From: Amorphus coralli DSM 19760
GTDB taxonomy: Bacteria > Pseudomonadota > Alphaproteobacteria > Rhizobiales > Amorphaceae
Assembly (NCBI RefSeq): GCF_000374525.1
Contig: NZ_KB894570.1
Span: forward strand, 620,001-684,000
Reading direction: 5' to 3'
DNA length: 64,000 nt
The translations under genes and the position numbers were made by a program. Shown here piece by piece: positions 55,240 through 64,000 of the stretch. Numbering within the stretch: position 1 is the stretch's first letter; the number at the start of each line of letters is the position of its first letter. The notes beneath the pieces are model-generated. The model was given only the letters and a program-made list of their open reading frames with translations, ran no database searches and was not told the DNA's origin.

Positions 55240-56112
55240 ATGGCCAAGGTCGCCTTTATCGGGCTCGGAGTGATGGGCTACCCGATGGCAGGTCATCTCA
55301 AGACCCGCGGCGGACACGAGCTCACCGTCTACAACCGCACCGCCGCCAAGGCGGAAAAATGGGCTTCCGAGTTTGGCGGCACCGCCGCCCCAACGCCGAA
55401 AGAGGCCGCCGACGGCGCTGACTTCGTGTTCTGCTGTGTGGGCAACGACGACGATCTGCGCCAGGTGACGCTGGGCGAGGACGGCGCCTTCCAGGCCATG
55501 AAGGCCGGCGCGGTGTTCATCGACAACACCACCGCCTCCGCCGAGATCGCCCGGGAGCTGGCGGCGGAAGCCGACGCGCGCGGCTTCGCCTTCCTCGACG
55601 CGCCGGTGTCGGGCGGCCAGGCCGGCGCGGAGAACGGCCAGCTCACGGTGATGGTGGGCGGCAGTGCCGACACCTTCAAGCGGGCAAAGCCGGTGATCGA
55701 CTGCTTCGCCAAGATGGTCGGCCACATGGGCGAGGCCGGCGCCGGCCAGCTCACCAAGATGGTCAACCAGATCTGCATCGCGGGCCTCGTCCAGGGCCTC
55801 TCCGAGGCCGTCAATTTCGCCCAGAAGGCCGACCTCGACGTGGAGAAGGTGATCGGCGTGATCTCCAAGGGCGCGGCCCAGTCGTGGCAGATGGAGAATC
55901 GCTGGGAGACGATGCGCGACGGCACGTTCGACTTCGGCTTTGCCGTCGACTGGATGCGCAAGGACCTGTCGATCTGCCTGGCGGAGGCCAACCGCAACGG
56001 CGCCCAGCTGCCGGTCACGGCGCTGGTCGACCAGTTCTACGCCGACGTGCAGGCCATGGGCGGCAGTCGCTGGGACACGTCGAGCCTGATCGCCCGACTG
56101 GACCGAAAGTGA
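55240..56112 (+). CDS. 3-hydroxyisobutyrate dehydrogenase/tartronate-semialdehyde reductase family
   Basis: This 290-residue beta-hydroxyacid dehydrogenase has the nucleotide motif GLGVMG at 8-13 and the substrate signature DAPVSGGQAGAENGQL near 120. The catalytic Lys173 lies in GAGQLTKMVNQ, and the C-terminal helix DLSICLAEANRNG is typical. It could oxidise 3-hydroxyisobutyrate, feeding mmsA at 45.7 kb, or reduce tartronate semialdehyde. The transcript ends at a strong bidirectional terminator. Confidence 0.9.
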   Translation: MAKVAFIGLGVMGYPMAGHLKTRGGHELTVYNRTAAKAEKWASEFGGTAAPTPKEAADGADFVFCCVGNDDDLRQVTLGEDGAFQAMKAGAVFIDNTTASAEIARELAAEADARGFAFLDAPVSGGQAGAENGQLTVMVGGSADTFKRAKPVIDCFAKMVGHMGEAGAGQLTKMVNQICIAGLVQGLSEAVNFAQKADLDVEKVIGVISKGAAQSWQMENRWETMRDGTFDFGFAVDWMRKDLSICLAEANRNGAQLPVTALVDQFYADVQAMGGSRWDTSSLIARLDRK

Positions 56113-56150
56113 CGCGCGGCAAGCTGTAGATTGTCTCGCCAACCCATTGA

Positions 56151-56176
56151 AAAAGGCGCCCTTTCGGGCGCCTTTT
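56151..56176. terminator. Bidirectional intrinsic terminator
   Basis: AAAAGGCGCCC (56151-56161) pairs with GGGCGCCTTTT (56166-56176) across a TTTC loop. The stem has A's on one side and T's on the other, so it works for both the dehydrogenase gene (rightward) and the NDUFA12 gene (leftward), which converge here. Confidence 0.85.
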
Positions 56177-56205
56177 CTTGTAGTTCGCAGCGGCTGGGAG
56201 CCAAC

Positions 56206-56622
56206 CTACTGACCCGGCGACCAGGCGTCGTAGTCGCCGGTGGCGTGCGGCCGATGGGGATCCTCCTGCAGGATCGAGCCCTTCGGCCGGTAGGCCGCCG
56301 GGGTGCCCGTCAGGTTCGGCTGGGACGTCTTCTCCCAGGGCCGCGGATTGTAGTGGACCTCGCTCGGCGCCGGCACGTCCTTGTGGTGCATCCAGCCATG
56401 CCAGCCAGCGGGGATCTTGGTGGCCTCGGCCTCGCCGTTGTAGATGACCCAGCGGCGCTGGAAGCCCAGCGTCGGGTCGACCTTGCCGCCCTTGGCGCGG
56501 TAGTAGCGGTTCCCGAACTCGTCGTCGCCGACATACTCGCCCGCGAAATAGGTGTGCACCCGCGTGCCCAGCGTGGCGGAATTCCACCAGGTGAACAGGT
56601 CCAGGAAAAGAGCTTTCAGCAC
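56206..56622 (-). CDS. NADH:ubiquinone oxidoreductase accessory subunit NDUFA12
   Basis: This 138-residue protein begins at a GTG (VLKALFLDLFTWWNSATLGT). It contains the NDUFA12/B17.2 signature EYVGDDEFGNRYYRAKGG near residues 28-45, RRWVIYNGEAEATKIPAGWHGW, and KTSQPNLTGTPAAYRPKGS. This supernumerary complex I subunit is shared by alphaproteobacteria and mitochondria and binds the hydrophilic arm. An AGAGG lies upstream of the GTG. Confidence 0.92.
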   Translation of the reverse strand: MLKALFLDLFTWWNSATLGTRVHTYFAGEYVGDDEFGNRYYRAKGGKVDPTLGFQRRWVIYNGEAEATKIPAGWHGWMHHKDVPAPSEVHYNPRPWEKTSQPNLTGTPAAYRPKGSILQEDPHRPHATGDYDAWSPGQ

Positions 56623-56758
56623 GGCTTGAGCCTCTGTCGATCGGGCGCCGGACGGTCGGGGCCACCGGCACGAAACCATCGGTCGTTGCGGCGGACTATG
56701 GCGTCCGGCCTCGGTCATGTCCAGCGCGGCACGACGTCCACGTCCCGGGCGGCGGACC

Positions 56759-58375
56759 TCAGACCAGTTCCTTGGTCTGGCCGAAGGTCAGGTCGGGCCA
56801 GCGCTCGGCGGTGTAGTTGAGCTCCCAGGCGCTCTTGGCCAGGTACACCGGGCTGTCGTCGTTGTCGTCGCCGATCTGCGCGGAGTTCTTGGCGATGAAC
56901 TCCTCCACCTTGTCCTTCGGGCCGTGGATCCAGCGCGCGGCGGAATAGGGCGAGGCCTCGAAACCGATCTCGACCTTGTATTCCGCCTTGATGCGGTCGG
57001 CCATGACGTCGAGCTGCAGCGCGCCGACGACGCCGACGATCCAGTCGGAGCCGAAGCGGGTCTTGAAGACCTGGGCGAGCCCCTCCTCCGACAGGTCGTG
57101 CAGGGCGCGGCGGACCTGCTTGACCTTCATCGGGTCGCCGGTGCGCACCCGGCGCATGATCTCCGGCGCGAAACGCGGCAGGCCCGTCACCTTGACGTCG
57201 GTGCGCTCGCTCAGCGTGTCGCCGACGCGCAGGGTGCCGTGGTTCGGGATGCCGAGAATGTCGCCCGGATAGGCTTCCTCGGCGATGTCGCGGTCCTGAG
57301 CGAAAAAGAAGATCGGCGCCTGGATCGCCATGGTCTTGCCGGTGCCGATCTGGTTCAGCCGCATGCCGCGCTTGAAGCGGCCGGAGCAGATGCGGGTGAA
57401 GGCGATGCGGTCGCGGTGGTTGGGGTCCATGTTCGCCTGGACCTTGAACACAAAGGCCGTGACCTTTTCCTCGGCCGGATCCACCGGCTCGGGTTCGGCC
57501 GGCTGCATGCGCGGCGGCGGCGCAAAGGCAGCGAGGCCGTCGAGCAGATCGGAGACGCAGAAATCGCGGAGCGCCGAGCCGAAGAAGACCGGCGTCAGGT
57601 GGCCTTCGCGGTAGGCCTCGATGTCCATCGGCGAGCAGGCGGAGGTGGCGAGATCGGCCTCGGAGCGGAAGGTCTCCAGGAGCGTCTCGTCGCCGACCAG
57701 CTCGGCCACCTTGGGATCCATCACGCCGTTGACGCGGATTTCCTCCTCGAAGCCGCCGGCGCCTTCGCGGCTCGGCTTGAGGAAGGTGTTGTCGCGCAGG
57801 TTGAAGCAGCCCTTGAACTGGGTGCCCATGCCCACCGGCCAGGTCACCGGCGAGACGTCGAGGGCGAGCTTCTCGGAGATCTCGTCCATCAGCTCGAACG
57901 GATCGCGGCCCTCGCGATCGACCTTGTTGATGTAGGTGATGATCGGCACGTCGCGCAGCCGGCAGACCTCGAACAGCTTGAGCGTCTGCGCCTCGATGCC
58001 CTTCGCGGCGTCGATGACCATGACCGCCGAATCGACCGCGGTGAGCGTGCGGTAGGTGTCCTCGGAGAAGTCTTCATGGCCCGGCGTGTCGAGCAGGTTG
58101 AAGGTCACGCCGTCGCGCTCGAAGGTCATGACGGAGCTGGTGACGGAGATGCCGCGCTGCTGCTCGATGGCCATCCAGTCCGACTGGGTGCGGCGGCGCT
58201 CGCCGCGCGCCCTCACCTGGCCGGCGAGCCGGATCGCGCCGCCGAAATAGAGGATCTTTTCCGTCAGCGTCGTCTTGCCGGCGTCCGGATGCGAGATGAT
58301 CGCGAACGTGCGGCGGTTGGCGATTTCGGCCTCGAGCCCGCCGGACGCGGGCTTCTTGTCGAGGGCTGCGTCCAT
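56759..58375 (-). CDS. prfC: Peptide chain release factor 3
   Basis: This 538-residue translational GTPase has its P-loop SHPDAGKTTLTEKIL near 28-42, the switch II DTPGHEDFSEDTYR, the guanine-specificity NKVDREGRD, and RF3-specific segments such as VGMGTQFKGCFNLRDNTF. RF3 uses GTP to release RF1/RF2 after termination. It is complete and a standalone gene. Confidence 0.95.
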   Translation of the reverse strand: MDAALDKKPASGGLEAEIANRRTFAIISHPDAGKTTLTEKILYFGGAIRLAGQVRARGERRRTQSDWMAIEQQRGISVTSSVMTFERDGVTFNLLDTPGHEDFSEDTYRTLTAVDSAVMVIDAAKGIEAQTLKLFEVCRLRDVPIITYINKVDREGRDPFELMDEISEKLALDVSPVTWPVGMGTQFKGCFNLRDNTFLKPSREGAGGFEEEIRVNGVMDPKVAELVGDETLLETFRSEADLATSACSPMDIEAYREGHLTPVFFGSALRDFCVSDLLDGLAAFAPPPRMQPAEPEPVDPAEEKVTAFVFKVQANMDPNHRDRIAFTRICSGRFKRGMRLNQIGTGKTMAIQAPIFFFAQDRDIAEEAYPGDILGIPNHGTLRVGDTLSERTDVKVTGLPRFAPEIMRRVRTGDPMKVKQVRRALHDLSEEGLAQVFKTRFGSDWIVGVVGALQLDVMADRIKAEYKVEIGFEASPYSAARWIHGPKDKVEEFIAKNSAQIGDDNDDSPVYLAKSAWELNYTAERWPDLTFGQTKELV

Positions 58376-58466
58376 GCGGAGACAGGTCCTTGTTCTGGTG
58401 TCGGGGCCGACGGGCCGCCGGGCGCGATGCGCGGGACAGGCAGACGGGCCGGCTGCTGGCGCGCCG

Positions 58467-59276
58467 TCAGTCCGCCGGCGCTAGCGCCGGCATGTCCCCG
58501 ACCGCGTCGGAGGCGCGCCACGCGCCACCCTCGAATATCCGCGTGCGGATGTCGAGGTTGCCGCCGGTCACGGTGATGATGTTGTAGGCGTTCGGTTCGC
58601 CACGCAGCCGCGAGGAGATGGCCGACGCCGCCTGCACCAGCTTCAGCTCCCCGGTCCGGGTCACCTCGGTGGGCGTCACCACGCGGATATAGCCCTGATG
58701 GAGGTGTCCCGCCAGCACCAGCCGCACACCGGCCGACGCGAAGCGCTCCAGCGCTTCCGCCGAGCGGCCGACCACGCGGGTCTCCGGCGCATGCTCGGGC
58801 GGCTGGAAGGGATGGTGAGCCACGACGATACGCACCCGCTCGGCTGGTGCGCGCTCGAACTCGTTGACCACCCGGCGGATCTGGCGGCGGCTGATGCGCC
58901 CGTGCGCCCAGTTCCATTCGAGCGCCATGCGCCGGGCCGTGTTGAGGCCGACGACCACCACCTCGTCGTCGACATAGACCGGCTCGGTCACCTTCTCGAT
59001 GAAGGTGCGGTAGGCGCGGAACGGGTTGGTGAAGCGCTCCAGAAGCCTGAATGGGGAAATGTCGTGGTTGCCCGGCACCGCCAGCCACGGCAGGTCGAGG
59101 CTGTCGAGATATTGCCGCGCGAGCAGGAATTCCCAGTAGTGGGCGCGCTGGGTCAGATCGCCGGACACGACGACGAGATCGGGCCGAAGCGCCTTGAGGT
59201 CATCGAACAGGGCCTCGGCAGCGCCGATATCGACTCGGCCGAAATGCAGATCGGACACATGGGCAAGGACCGTCAT
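58467..59276 (-). CDS. Metallophosphoesterase, CpdA-like
   Basis: This 269-residue calcineurin-type phosphoesterase has the complete metal-binding series: SDLHFG (residues 8-13), SGDLTQ, PGNHD, AHHPF and GHLHQG. It resembles class III cyclic-nucleotide phosphodiesterases or UDP-diacylglucosamine hydrolase-like enzymes. Its start overlaps the stop of the lipid-kinase-like gene (ATGA at 59273-59276), so the two are co-translated. This hints at shared lipid or nucleotide signalling. Confidence 0.9.
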   Translation of the reverse strand: MTVLAHVSDLHFGRVDIGAAEALFDDLKALRPDLVVVSGDLTQRAHYWEFLLARQYLDSLDLPWLAVPGNHDISPFRLLERFTNPFRAYRTFIEKVTEPVYVDDEVVVVGLNTARRMALEWNWAHGRISRRQIRRVVNEFERAPAERVRIVVAHHPFQPPEHAPETRVVGRSAEALERFASAGVRLVLAGHLHQGYIRVVTPTEVTRTGELKLVQAASAISSRLRGEPNAYNIITVTGGNLDIRTRIFEGGAWRASDAVGDMPALAPAD

Positions 59277-60256
59277 CGGGCGGTGGCGGCCTGCACGGAA
59301 CTGTCTTCGAAATGGTGGGACAGGGTGCCCTCCGCGGATGATGCGACGCCGACCACGCGCAGCGCCTTCGGCCGGATACGATAGTTGAGCGGCGGTGTCA
59401 CGAGGAGCGTTTCGCCGTCATTCATCAGGCGCACGCGCTTGCGGCGCGCGGTGATGGTGACGGACTGCACCGCCAGCCGGTCCAGCCGCCGGTCGTGCCG
59501 CCAGCGCCCCAGGAGCACGGCAAGCATCAGCCCCAGGATCCGCCACGGCGTGACCGGCTTCAGCGCATAAAGGACAAGCTCGCCGCCGTCGAGACAGGAG
59601 CGCGTCAACACCTTGCCGAAGCCTTCCGCATAATCGTTGACCACCACCGCCAGGGCGCGGGTGCGGATCGGCTTGCGCTGATCGTCCGTGTGGATGGTCA
59701 CGCCCATCGCCGGATATTGCCAGAGGGCGCGGAGCCCGGCCCTGACAAGGCGCGCATAGGACCGGCCCGTGGAGCGACCGCGGAAGCGCTCGCGGCGCCG
59801 CGCCAGGCGCGACGGCGCGCCGAGGACCGAATTGCCGACAAAGATTCGGCCGTTGACCTCACCGACGTCGATCGCCCTCACCTCGCCCGTTCCGGCAAGC
59901 GCGATCGCCTCGTCCATGTCGAGCGGCAGGCCAAGCTCGTGGGCCAGGACGTTCATGGTGCCGGCGGGCACGACCACCAGCACCTTGTCGGTGTCCAGCA
60001 GCGCCTGGGCGGCCGCCATGACGGTGCCGTCGCCGCCCACCACCGCGATCCGCTCGATACCGGAGGCCCTCGCCTGGTCGATCTGTGCATTGAGGCCGGC
60101 GTCAGCGTCGTCCGGCCAGACCGCCTCGATACCAGCGGCGTCGAAGCTCCGCCGGACCCGGGTGGAGAAGTCGGCCTGGTCGAGCGCCGCCCCGGAGCGC
60201 GGATTGATCACCACGAAACAGCGCACGCCCACCCCCTGGTTCGGAGCCCTCGCCAC
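59273..60256 (-). CDS. Diacylglycerol kinase-type catalytic domain protein
   Basis: The protein has 327 residues. The DAGK_cat signature VVGGDGTVMAAAQALL (residues ~71-86) and VVPAGTMNVLAHELGLP (~95-111) are intact, and a YegS-like C-terminal beta domain follows (VTIHTDDQRKPI..ALAVVVNDY). It probably phosphorylates diacylglycerol or a related lipid at the membrane. A short hydrophobic stretch lies near 240 (WRILGLMLAVLLG). It is coupled to the metallophosphoesterase by an ATGA overlap. Confidence 0.88.
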   Translation of the reverse strand: MARAPNQGVGVRCFVVINPRSGAALDQADFSTRVRRSFDAAGIEAVWPDDADAGLNAQIDQARASGIERIAVVGGDGTVMAAAQALLDTDKVLVVVPAGTMNVLAHELGLPLDMDEAIALAGTGEVRAIDVGEVNGRIFVGNSVLGAPSRLARRRERFRGRSTGRSYARLVRAGLRALWQYPAMGVTIHTDDQRKPIRTRALAVVVNDYAEGFGKVLTRSCLDGGELVLYALKPVTPWRILGLMLAVLLGRWRHDRRLDRLAVQSVTITARRKRVRLMNDGETLLVTPPLNYRIRPKALRVVGVASSAEGTLSHHFEDSSVQAATAR

Positions 60257-60750
60257 GGCGAACCGCCGTCGTCCACCGCTCTCCGGACGCCAAACTCCCG
60301 GGAAACCGCCGGGTTCCGCGTGTCGCTATCGTGTCATCCCCGTTATTCACAGCCCATACAATATATATGGGCCAAACCGGGGAGTAACACACAACAGCTA
60401 GATCTGGTTCCTTGACCGGCCGATCCGACTCGCACTACTCTCCACTCAATCGACAGCCCGACCCCAACGGTCAGCACCGGGCCCTCCAAAGATAGCATGT
60501 TCGTCATGTCGGCGGCGCGTCAGTCGCGTCGGCGGGAGGGGTTCGTTTGCGCGTGTTTCAGGGGCGCCGGGGTGCTTCGCAACGAGTCCAGTTAGCACTA
60601 TATTCAGTATTGTCGGGCTCGATGCCTACTAGATAGAGCGTCAGTGAGTCTCAGCCGGGTTCTCCATCGGAGACGCCGGGCGGGATTTCTGGCGGGTGGG
60701 ATCCGGCGCGTCGCGGCGCGTCCGGCAACGTGATGAAGGGACAATGAGCC
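60257..60750. promoter_or_regulatory. 494-bp intergenic region upstream of nrdJ with NrdR-like sites
   Basis: No gene is seen. An inverted repeat GCCCATA..TATGGGC (60352-60372) encloses ATACAATATATATGGG (60356-60371), which matches 12 of 16 positions of the NrdR consensus ACACWATATATWGTGT. GCACTATATTCAGTAT at 60595-60610 also matches 12 of 16. The sites are 239 bp apart, further than usual NrdR pairs. I found no B12 riboswitch features. Confidence 0.4.
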
Positions 60751-63700
60751 ATGCGGATCGAGCGACGCTACACGAAGGCGGGTCAGTCGGCCTACGAGGG
60801 CATCGAATTCCGTCGCTCCACGAGTGAGATCCGCAACCCGGACGGCTCGGTGGTGTTCCGGCTTGCCGACATCGCGGTGCCGGCGGCGTGGAGCCAGGTG
60901 GCCACCGACGTGCTGGCCCAGAAATATTTCCGCAAGGCCGGCGTTCCGGTCGCCCTTAAGAAGGTCGAGGAAGAGACCGTCCCGAGCTGGCTGTGGCGCT
61001 CCACCGCCGACGAGAAGGCGCTGGCCGACCTGCCGGCCGACGAGCGCACCGGCCCGGAAATGGATGCCCGCCAGGTCTTCGACCGGCTCGCCGGCACCTG
61101 GACCTACTGGGGCTGGAAGGGCGGCTATTTCGACGGCGAGGAGGACGCCCGCGCCTTCTTCGACGAGCTCGCCTACATGCTGTGCACCCAGAAGGTGGCG
61201 CCGAACTCGCCGCAGTGGTTCAACACCGGCCTGCACTGGGCCTACGGCATCGACGGGCCGAGCCAGGGCCACTTCTACGTGGACCACGAGACCGGCGAGC
61301 TGACCCGCTCCAAGACCGCCTACGAGCATCCGCAGCCGCACGCCTGCTTCATCCAGTCGGTCACCGATGACCTGGTGAACGATTCGGGCATCATGGACCT
61401 GTGGGTCCGCGAGGCGCGGCTGTTCAAGTACGGCTCCGGCACCGGCTCCAACTTTTCCATGCTGCGCGGTGAAGGCGAGCCGCTGTCCGGCGGCGGCCGC
61501 TCCTCCGGCCTGATGAGCTTCCTGCGCATCGGCGACCGCGCCGCCGGTGCCATCAAGTCCGGCGGCACGACGCGCCGCGCCGCCAAGATGGTGGTGGTCG
61601 ACGTCGATCACCCGGACATCGAGGCCTACGTGGACTGGAAGGTCCGCGAGGAGCAGAAGGTCGCCGCCCTCGTCACCGGCTCCAAGACGGTGAAGAAGCA
61701 CCTCGCCGCCATCATGAAGGCGTGCGTGAACTGCGAGGGCCCCGGCGACGACTGCTTCGTGCCGGAGAAGAACCCGGCCCTGAAGCGCGAGATCCGCGCC
61801 GCGAAGAAGGCGATGGTGCCGGAGAACTACATCCGCCGTGTGATGCAGTTCGCCCGCCAGGGCTACTCGGAGATCGAGTTCCCGATCTTCGACACCGACT
61901 GGGACTCTGAGGCCTACCTGACCGTTTCCGGCCAGAACTCCAACAACTCGGTGCGCGTCACCGACGCGTTCCTGAACGCGGTGGAGGCCGGCGGCGACTG
62001 GGACCTGATGCGCCGCACCGACGGCAAGCTCGCCCGGACCATCAAGGCGGACGAGCTGTGGGAGAAGATCGGCCACGCCGCCTGGGCCTCGGCCGATCCG
62101 GGCATCCAGTTCCACACCACCATCAACGACTGGCACACCTGCCCGGCCGGCGGCGACATCCGCGCCTCCAATCCGTGCTCGGAGTACATGTTCCTCGACG
62201 ACACGGCCTGTAATCTCGCCTCGGCCAACCTGCTTCAGTTCCGCGCCGAGGACGGCTCCTTCGACGTGGAGGCGTTTGAGCACGCCGTGCGGCTGTGGAC
62301 GCTGGTCCTGGAAGTCTCGGTGATGATGGCGCAGTTCCCCTCGCCGCAGATTGCCAAGCTCTCCTACGACTACCGCACGCTGGGCCTCGGCTACGCCAAC
62401 ATCGGCGGCCTCTTGATGACCTCCGGCATCCCCTACGATTCCGACGAGGGCCGCGCCATCTGCGGCGCCATCACCGCGGTGATGACCGGCACCTCCTACG
62501 CCACCTCCGCCGAGATCGCCGGCGACCTGGGGCCGTTCCCGGAATACGCCAACAACCGCGACGCCATGCTGCGGGTGATCCGCAATCATCGCCGCGCCGC
62601 GCACGGCCACGCCGACGGCTACGAGAAGCTGAGCACCAACCCGGTGCCGCTCGACCATGCCTCGTGCCCGGACGACAAGCTGGTGGCGCACGCCCGCGCC
62701 GCCTGGGACCGGGCGCTGGAGCTGGGCGAGAAGCACGGCTACCGCAACGCCCAGTCGACGGTGATCGCGCCGACCGGCACCATCGGCCTGGTGATGGACT
62801 GCGACACCACCGGCATCGAGCCCGACTTCGCGCTGGTGAAGTTCAAGAAGCTGGCCGGCGGCGGCTACTTCAAGATCATCAACCAGGCGGTGCCGCAGGC
62901 GCTGCGCGGCCTCGGCTACTCCGAGGCGGAGATCTCCGACATCTCCACCTACGCGGTCGGCCGCGGCACCCTGAAGGGCTGCCCGACGCTGAGCCACGAG
63001 GCGCTGACGGAAAAGGGGTTCACGGCGGAGAAGATCGAGGCGATCGAGGGCGGCCTGAAATCGGCCTTCGACATCCGCTTCGCCTTCACCAAGTGGTCGC
63101 TCGGCGAGGCCTTCCTCACCGAGAGCCTGGGCATCGCGGCGGACAAGCTGGACGATCCGTCCTTCGACCTGCTCGCCGAGATCGGCTTCCCCAAGGCCGA
63201 CATCGAGGCCGCCAACATCTATGTCTGCGGTGCCATGACCGTGGAAGGCGCGCCGCACCTGAAGGACGAGCACCTGGCGGTGTTCGACTGCGCCAACCCG
63301 TGCGGCCGCATCGGCAAGCGCTACCTCTCGGTGGACAGCCACATCCACATGATGGCCGCCGCCCAGCCGTTCATCTCCGGCGCGATCTCCAAGACGATCA
63401 ACATGCCGAACGATGCCACGGTGGACGACTGCAAGGCCGCCTACATGACCTCGTGGCGGCTGGCGCTGAAGGCCAACGCGCTCTACCGCGACGGCTCCAA
63501 GCTCTCCCAGCCGCTGAACGCGCAGCTTCTCTCCGACGACGAGGACGAGGCGGAGGAAGAGGCCGAGGCGATGGCGGCGACCCAGCCGGCGCAGGTGCGC
63601 GCCGCGGCGGCGGCCGAGCGGATCGTGGAGCGCATCGTGGAACGGGCGATCCGCGAGCGCGACCCGATGCCGAACCGGCGCAAGGGCTACACCCAGAAGG

Positions 63701-64000
63701 CCATCGTCGGCGGCCACAAGGTGTATTTGCGCACCGGCGAGTACGATGACGGCCGCCTCGGCGAGATCTTCATCGACATGCACAAGGAGGGCGCGGCCTT
63801 CCGGGCGATGATGAACAACTTCGCCATCGCCATCTCGCTCGGCCTCCAGTACGGCGTGCCGCTGGAGGAATATGTCGACGCCTTCACCTTCACCCGGTTC
63901 GAGCCGGCCGGCATGGTGCAGGGCAACGAGGCGATCAAGAACGCCACGTCGATCCTCGACTACGTGTTCCGCGAGCTGGCGGTCTCCTATCTCGGCCGCA
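60751..64000 (+). CDS. nrdJ: Vitamin B12-dependent (class II) ribonucleotide reductase, partial
   Basis: The frame is open from 60751 to the window end, about 1083 codons so far. Landmarks are a cysteine in [10 protein letters not shown] near residue 198 and the NPCSE motif near 474 ([20 protein letters not shown]). The phosphate-binding [20 protein letters not shown] lies near 670-690. A long C-terminal region includes [13 protein letters not shown] and [20 protein letters not shown]. This is the long NrdJ form, which makes deoxyribonucleotides with adenosylcobalamin and needs no oxygen. The C-terminus lies beyond the window. Confidence 0.96.
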   Translation, partial: MRIERRYTKAGQSAYEGIEFRRSTSEIRNPDGSVVFRLADIAVPAAWSQVATDVLAQKYFRKAGVPVALKKVEEETVPSWLWRSTADEKALADLPADERTGPEMDARQVFDRLAGTWTYWGWKGGYFDGEEDARAFFDELAYMLCTQKVAPNSPQWFNTGLHWAYGIDGPSQGHFYVDHETGELTRSKTAYEHPQPHACFIQSVTDDLVNDSGIMDLWVREARLFKYGSGTGSNFSMLRGEGEPLSGGGRSSGLMSFLRIGDRAAGAIKSGGTTRRAAKMVVVDVDHPDIEAYVDWKVREEQKVAALVTGSKTVKKHLAAIMKACVNCEGPGDDCFVPEKNPALKREIRAAKKAMVPENYIRRVMQFARQGYSEIEFPIFDTDWDSEAYLTVSGQNSNNSVRVTDAFLNAVEAGGDWDLMRRTDGKLARTIKADELWEKIGHAAWASADPGIQFHTTINDWHTCPAGGDIRASNPCSEYMFLDDTACNLASANLLQFRAEDGSFDVEAFEHAVRLWTLVLEVSVMMAQFPSPQIAKLSYDYRTLGLGYANIGGLLMTSGIPYDSDEGRAICGAITAVMTGTSYATSAEIAGDLGPFPEYANNRDAMLRVIRNHRRAAHGHADGYEKLSTNPVPLDHASCPDDKLVAHARAAWDRALELGEKHGYRNAQSTVIAPTGTIGLVMDCDTTGIEPDFALVKFKKLAGGGYFKIINQAVPQALRGLGYSEAEISDISTYAVGRGTLKGCPTLSHEALTEKGFTAEKIEAIEGGLKSAFDIRFAFTKWSLGEAFLTESLGIAADKLDDPSFDLLAEIGFPKADIEAANIYVCGAMTVEGAPHLKDEHLAVFDCANPCGRIGKRYLSVDSHIHMMAAAQPFISGAISKTINMPNDATVDDCKAAYMTSWRLALKANALYRDGSKLSQPLNAQLLSDDEDEAEEEAEAMAATQPAQVRAAAAAERIVERIVERAIRERDPMPNRRKGYTQKAIVGGHKVYLRTGEYDDGRLGEIFIDMHKEGAAFRAMMNNFAIAISLGLQYGVPLEEYVDAFTFTRFEPAGMVQGNEAIKNATSILDYVFRELAVSYLGR

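Noticed and set aside
60380-60750. Cobalamin riboswitch in front of nrdJ
   Set aside because: I looked for the B12-box and the usual long leader features and did not find them.
60604-63783. Very long open frame on the minus strand opposite nrdJ (about 1059 codons)
   Set aside because: It is the antisense reading of nrdJ, rich in His, Arg and Gly with no domain. High GC keeps the frame open.

Overview
The window is high-GC chromosomal DNA of an alphaproteobacterium, most likely from Hyphomicrobiales (Rhizobiales) or a close relative. The evidence is an NDUFA12-type complex I accessory subunit, a DUF1127 protein, TRAP transporters of both DctP and TAXI type, a coenzyme-B12 ribonucleotide reductase, an alphaproteobacterial Zur-type box, and many copies of an intergenic hairpin repeat with the core GGAAAACCGG..TTTTCC. 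I see no prophage, CRISPR array, rRNA operon or complete insertion sequence. The genes are a mixture of core housekeeping genes and catabolic or transport cassettes.

Layout. 0-15.5 kb: an Lrp/AsnC regulator (cut by the window edge), a PcaD-like lactonase, a MoxR ATPase plus VWA pair, DUF1127 and DUF1801 proteins, a luciferase-like monooxygenase, a serine hydrolase, membrane proteins, an orphan BrnA antitoxin, a TAXI solute-binding protein, an IS30/TetR remnant, a carotenoid oxygenase and a DEAD-box helicase. Several repeat families fill the intergenic DNA here. 15.8-23 kb: aspS, then divergent secG-pyrG-(VOC protein)-(methyltransferase)-kdsA. 23-27.2 kb: an ECF sigma/anti-sigma pair facing a DUF4394 protein gene, tRNA-Lys, mscL, an HXXEE membrane protein and a small HTH protein. 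27.5-31.8 kb: a periplasmic binding protein, a cupin, an FAD monooxygenase and a GGDEF protein.

31.8-39.8 kb is the most cohesive accessory block. It is a minus-strand operon, with most junctions overlapping by ATGA, encoding a DAO-type oxidase, a TRAP transporter (M, P, Q), an M81/MlrC-type peptidase, an alpha/beta hydrolase and an ornithine-cyclodeaminase-family enzyme. A divergent XRE-cupin regulator faces it, and the shared gap holds two TTTTCC-N4-GGAAAA operators 22 bp apart. The parts describe uptake and breakdown of an unidentified amino-acid-like or peptide-like compound.

40-48.9 kb: ugd, a GST, a YdcF-like protein, an aldo/keto reductase, an SH3-like secreted protein overlapping a ClpP paralogue, mmsA, and two c-type cytochromes. 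49-53.7 kb: a polar amino-acid ABC cassette with two paralogous binding proteins, two permeases and no ATPase, followed by a PLP lyase of the cystathionine family. Its upstream region carries TGCGC repeated every 10 bp and shares an 11-mer with the promoter of the Lrp gene at the left edge. 53.9-55.1 kb: a Zur-type palindrome in front of a His-rich protein and a ZIP transporter, a plausible zinc-starvation unit with an unnamed first gene. 55-64 kb: a 3-hydroxyisobutyrate dehydrogenase-type enzyme, the NDUFA12 homologue, prfC, a metallophosphoesterase coupled to a lipid-kinase-like protein, and nrdJ running off the right edge.

The strongest candidates for undescribed biology are the 32-39 kb catabolic operon with its operator pair, the zinc unit, the twin divergent ECF promoters, the 10-bp-phased TGCGC array, and the dispersed hairpin whose flanking arms change sequence but stay complementary.
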